Assembly (NCBI GenBank): GCA_034508935.3
Contig: CM067447.1
Span: 38,003,348 to 38,067,347, forward strand
Length of the DNA stretch: 64,000 bases
DNA from: Berghia stephanieae
Lineage: Eukaryota; Mollusca; Gastropoda; Nudibranchia; Aeolidiidae
Direction of reading: 5' to 3'
Shown: piece by piece, positions 59,581-64,000 of the stretch
Numbering within the stretch: position 1 is the first letter of the stretch
How the letters are laid out: each line of letters opens with the position of its first letter
Program-made: the position numbers and the translations under genes
Notes under the pieces: generated by a model
What the model was told of the DNA's origin: nothing
The model's input: the letters and a program-made list of their open reading frames with translations, nothing else
The model's database searches: none

Positions 59581-60618
59581 TCAATTACCACTTGGGGACA
59601 AATTCGCCATTTAAAAGGCCTACGTAGATAGCATACCATACACTCAAATGGGTGCAAATGCAAATTATTATAAAAGCTAACATATGTACCGTTTCGTTCA
59701 AGATCCCAGGCCCAGGCTAAACAAAATGATCCCGAAAAACTGTACACATAGAGGTGACAGTAAATGACATGGAATCCAAATGGTCTAGTATAGACGGAAA
59801 AAGTGATAGTTTAGTCAGGATGTTGACCGATGAAGAGTCCACCGAGAGGGGGTGTGATTATGACGTTTTGTGGTCGTTTTAATGAAAGAGAAAAATATAC
59901 ACAAAACATAAAAAATCCCTGCAATCTTGGGTCACAGGCACCTAAGAATAAAGCCTAAATATGTCACAGTCTACCCAATGTATGACCACCAAGTATCAAC
60001 ACACACAGAGACGGGGTTGCTCGCCAAAAGGAGATAAATACTAGATGGTTATTCATACTCATATTTTATCAAGACCCAGAGTCAGAGAGATGATTTACAA
60101 AAAAAATATATATATATAAAAAAATAAAAGTATCACTTCTCACAGACATATCAAATGCTGGGCAAAGTCATTTAATTATCTCTCTCCTACTATATGATTC
60201 CAGGCACGGGGAGCCAAATGGTCTCAATTCTGTTCCAGAATAAGAACATGGAAAGAATAAATGATAAAAGGGCGATGGGGAAGACAGCAAAGTAAAGGGC
60301 CAATCAACAACCAGCCCAAGACAGCCAACTTTCCCTGCCCTAAGGGGAATTCCACCCACAGTACTCCAGGACGAGGACAAAATCTCACAGCAATGTCTAT
60401 TGGAATTAATTATCCCCATATTTTCAAGTGGCTGTTCATGAATTCGAGAACAGAATACAAAGATGCAACGAGTGACATAAAATCAAAGTAACAATGAGGG
60501 AAAAGATTAAACAAATAGGTTGTATGTAGTTTGAGTTCAGTCCAATATTTATTAAACGACCTTATTTCAAAAGGCAAGACAAAATGTAGTGAAAAGTGTA
60601 TGGTAATAAAAATACAAC

Positions 60619-60620
<2 letters not shown>
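59581..60620. other. No gene seen
   Basis: AT-rich sequence with no recognised gene or repeat family; it ends at the TAA microsatellite. Confidence 0.45.
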
Positions 60621-60670
<50 letters not shown>

Positions 60671-60672
60671 TA

Positions 60673-60745
<73 letters not shown>
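60621..60745 (+). repeat. (TAA)n microsatellite
   Basis: About 125 bases of nearly pure TAA. The polytyrosine and polyisoleucine frames on the minus strand are artefacts. Confidence 0.95.
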
Positions 60746-60746
<1 letters not shown>

Positions 60747-61490
60747 CGTAATATATAATGTTCAAACAGTCCATTCCAATTGCACTCAGATGTCAAGCCT
60801 GCAATTACCTGCTAACGCACCAAATGAAAATTTAACGCAAAGGGAAACTAATTTGACAGAGAAAAGAAGTAGGTATAACAAAGATCCAAGAGCAAAGCAA
60901 TGTCCTAGCAGCTAGACTGAAAGCAAATCAACTTTGCTATTCCGTCAAATAAACTGTTCTAAGAAAAAAAGGCCTCAAGGTACGGGCGTGCTCAAGGCCA
61001 GTGATCAATGTGAAAAGTGACCAAATAGAACCTTAGATGGGCAAACAATAATAAAACTGATCTCTTTGGAAAACTCATCGGTTTTCATAATCACAAAAAT
61101 TCTAACAGCCTAGGAAAAATTAAAAATAGATATAAATCTTAATTTGAATTAATTGTAGAAACAATATTATCTGTGTGGCCAATTTTGTCCAAATTGGCCA
61201 GGCCCATGGTCATCTGGCAGCACGCTAAGAATCTCGTCAATAATTGATATATCGGTATCGAGAATTGAGATTTATTTCAGGAGCCGGATTTCGAACAACT
61301 CTCAATCAAGACTTCCGAGAGTAAATAAAACGCTGTAAATGATATTATTAAGCCGTTGAATTGCCATAAATTATATACCTGTCCATTTCTGGTGATGCCT
61401 ATAATAGGGTCAATATCAATATCTTCATTATCGATTAAGGTATCAATTATATACGATATTTGGTCCTTTTTAAGATTTTTATTTCCGGTG
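60746..61490. other. No gene seen
   Basis: AT-rich sequence up to the LINE at about 61491. Confidence 0.45.
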
Positions 61491-62418
61491 TTTTACACCT
61501 ATTAGAAGAGGAGTTAGGCAGGGGTGTGTTTTGTCTCCAGATTTATTCAACCTCTATAGTGAAATGATATTAAGAGATATCGAACATAAGAAGGGGGTGT
61601 GTATTGGAGGAAAGAATGTAACAAATCTGAGGTATGCAGATGATACGGTTCTACTGGCAGAATCTGAACATGAACTACAAGAATTACTGGATGTTGTAGT
61701 CAGGAGTAGTGAAAATATGGGACTGGAACTGAATATATCTAAAACAGAATGTATGACGGTATCTAAAAATAATAACCCACCAGCCTGTGTAATAACAAGC
61801 AGAGGACAAACAATACAACAAGTTGAATGTTTCAAATATTTAGGCTTCAATGTAACATCCAATGGAAAATCAGATTGTGAAATAAAGAAAAGAATAGGTA
61901 TGGCGAAGAATGCATTCAACCAGCTGCATACAATTATGAAAAACAGGAATATTAGCATGAAAACAAAAATCAAAGTCCTGGATTGCTATGTACTGTCTGT
62001 GCTGCTATATGGTTGTGAGAGCTGGACCATAAACAAGACCATGGTTAAAAGACTGGAGGCAGTGGAAATGTGGTTTTACAGAAGAATGATGAGGGTGTCA
62101 TGGATGGAAAGGAAAAGAAATGAAGAAATTTTAGAAATGGCAAACAGAAAAAGATCACTGATAACAAAAATCATCAAACGCCAAATGGAATTTTTAGGAC
62201 ACATTATCCGCCACCCTGGTTTGGAAATACTCGCCTTGACTGGAAAGATGAATGGAAAAAGAATAAGAGGAAGACAAAGAATAACGTATTTGAAAGGGAT
62301 AAGAACTTGGACAGATGAAGCTGAGAAAGATGGCGCTGCTTTAATAGAATTGGCAAGAGATAGATCAGCTTGGCGGAAGATGACCTCCGACGTCTGCTTC
62401 AGATATGGAACTACATGA
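61491..62418 (+). mobile_element. 5'-truncated RTE-like LINE, reverse-transcriptase end
   Basis: It starts within the reverse transcriptase at TPIRRGVRQGCVLSPDLFNL and carries the catalytic NLRYADDTVLLAES, GLELNISKTECMTV, FKYLGFNVTSNGKSDCEIKK, LYGCESWTINKTM, FYRRMMRVSWMERK and MEFLGHIIRHPGLE, ending RYGTT and a stop at 62416-62418. These motifs fit RTE-type LINEs. The remaining frame of about 300 codons is unbroken, so the copy is young. Endonuclease and fingers are missing. Direct repeat B follows within about 12 bases and may be this LINE's 3' untranslated region. Confidence 0.85.
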
Positions 62419-62429
62419 GATGAGATTTC

Positions 62430-63118
62430 CGGTGGACTGAATACATGGCTGTGTTTTCAGTCCACTGGTGGACTGAATACACAATTCCGTGTTTTTATCC
62501 CGGAACTGTGTTTTCAGCAGGGAACTGTGTTTTCAGTCCACCGGTGGAATGAATACACAGCTGTGTATTCAATCCACCGGAAGAGATTATAATTATACGG
62601 GCTAAACTGTTTGACCCTAACGCTCCTCTTTCTAGGGTTTGACTGAGCTCGAGAAGGCGAGGTGGCCGGCTGATTCAGCATAGCGTAACTAACCGAGGTG
62701 GGTGGGTTAGGTGTTCAAGCTCCTTTCTAGGCATATTTTCTTTCTCTCTTTCTTTTTTTTTCTTCATTTTTTTGGTACTCCCTTGGCAAACAAATTCTTA
62801 ATTTTCAACTTCAACACGTTGACACCATTCCTAGTGACTTGAAAAGTTTGAACGACATTTAACATTTTTTATATTTGATATTTATTTACTTTTACTCACT
62901 TTTAATATTATTATTTTGATTTAGAACACAGTGAGACGTCAAAATTTATTGCCTTGTGCTTTCCTTGTAAGTAGCAATACGAGTCGGTTGAAAAACGAAA
63001 CAAAAACAAACAAACAAATTTTTTTTTTTTTTAAAGAAAGAAAACAAAACAAAACAAATGTTAAGAGAACAACTTTATAGTTATAGGGTCTTGGGTATGT
63101 TTGAGGGTTCAGGAAGGG

Positions 63119-63183
<65 letters not shown>
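62430..63183 (+). repeat. Direct repeat B with palindromic head and AG tail
   Basis: Several variants of CAGTCCACCGGTGGACTG and a 40-base near-perfect palindrome (62541-62580, one mismatch per arm) are followed by the same modules as repeat A: GCGAGGTGGCCGGCTG, CAACTTCAACACGTTGACACC, GAACACAGTGAGACGTC and an AG tail (63121-63183). It directly follows the RTE-like reading frame. Confidence 0.8.
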
Positions 63184-63186
<3 letters not shown>

Positions 63187-64000
63187 GCTTTTTAAATTTT
63201 TTAAATTTATTTTTTATTCATTTATTATTTATTACAACAAATGAAACGAAACTGAAGTAAGAAACAAGGATAATTAATTACAATGAAACCAAAAAAAAAA
63301 AAAAAAAAAAAAAAATACCTGAGATTCCTTTAAAAGATAAGTACTAATATAGTCTTAATCTGTTGATTCCAAAATTGAATCAAACGTGTGTTAACAAATA
63401 AAACAAAAAAAATCAATGTAATTGAAAAATAAAGGAGGAAAATCTTCTGAAAAAATGTCATGTAAATGTAAAAATATGTAAATCAAAATTGTATTACATC
63501 CAATTATCACTCTCAGTTCGGTTTCCATCTGTTGAAGCGGGTACCCGCTACCCGCCCCTTTTACCCGAGTACCCGGTTTAACTTTATAGAGCAGTAAAGT
63601 TAGGTGCCCCAAACGTAAACAATAACAAGTTGCTAGTGATTTCCGTTAGGGACCGGAATAATTTACGCACAATATAGGTCTCCCAATTTTGTAGTTTGAG
63701 TTGTAGGCAATACACTTTCAGTATTGAAAATATGTTTACATAAAATCTAACAGTTGCAGAAATAATAATATAAGGCTAAATTATTATGAAAATCAGGCTC
63801 CGAATAATTCTCGTTTTGTTCACACCAGCGCAATAATTTGCTCTGGTCTAAAAATAGATAGACTGTAACTTTTGATAAATTTTAGAAAATTTTACCTTTT
63901 GTTCCATAAAATATCCATATCTAGACATTATTTGATGCATGATCGAGTATTTATGAATATGTGTTTCTTTTGCCACCTAACAGCCAAATTTTAAAGGTTA
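63184..64000. other. No gene seen; 25-A run
   Basis: AT-rich, with a run of 25 A at 63291-63315 and a short GGGTACCCGC / ACCCGAGTACCCGG patch near 63540. No exon recognised. Confidence 0.5.

Noticed and set aside
58310-63183. The two direct repeats as long terminal repeats of one element
   Set aside because: The region between holds a non-LTR (RTE-like) reverse transcriptase directly against one repeat, a separate dispersed repeat and a microsatellite. No LTR-element genes, primer-binding site or polypurine tract were seen.

Overview
The window is animal genomic DNA: AT-rich, intron-containing, full of TC, TTA and CTT microsatellites, with poly(G) or poly(C) runs of 15-41 bases, LINE fragments, tRNA-derived SINEs and pogo/Tigger DNA transposons. 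It looks invertebrate, perhaps molluscan. That placement is an inference from general character and was not tested. I saw no CRISPR array, bacterial operon, LTR element or capsid/envelope-bearing virus-like element.

Layout. About 3.4-30.1 kb (+) carries one host gene. Three short exons (3384-3586, 10245-10385, 12728-12868) join in phase to a last exon of about 14 kb (16101-30106). The N-terminal region resembles the helical N-terminal region of the ZNF292/RLF/ZNF654 zinc-finger family, judged from remembered sequence. The last exon holds C2HC and C2H2 fingers, three AT-hook-like motifs, a long acidic low-complexity region, a 31-residue tandem repeat and a duplicated block of about 1.86 kb. 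As assembled it is cut by about twelve frame changes and one in-frame stop, yet each stretch between is clean coding sequence. A second host-derived gene is an intronless copy of ARL6/BBS3 (57096-57667, minus), again with a single frame change.

Everything else is mobile or repetitive. The most unusual part is 5831-8053, inside the first intron: an element with perfect 22-bp terminal inverted repeats set in TA repeats. It has eight internal copies of a dyad motif (GGTGTCA / TGTCACAAG) and a plausible two-exon gene for a 59-residue basic peptide. I recognise neither the element nor the peptide. A dispersed repeat of about 540 bp (at least 13 copies or fragments) ends in a conserved hairpin, and a distant relative keeps the hairpin with a different stem sequence. 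An apparently intact Tigger-like transposon (39819-42393) lies in an ACC/ATC-rich tract, which a 5'-truncated LINE (34591-35928) also entered. At 44.4-49.4 kb, pyrimidine/purine-rich sequence is duplicated in inverted and then direct orientation. From 51.7 to 63.2 kb come a tRNA-derived SINE, a decayed LINE, a 58-bp-arm foldback, a 1.0-kb non-autonomous pogo-like element, a tRNA-like sequence, the ARL6 copy, and two direct copies of a 0.6-0.75 kb repeat, one directly following an RTE-like LINE reverse transcriptase.

Links between elements. One SINE shares a TTGTAAAGCGC-type 3' tail with the LINE at 8.2-9.06 kb, fitting SINE dependence on LINE machinery. Single-base indels disrupt several unrelated coding sequences here, so assembly error has to be weighed against real decay.
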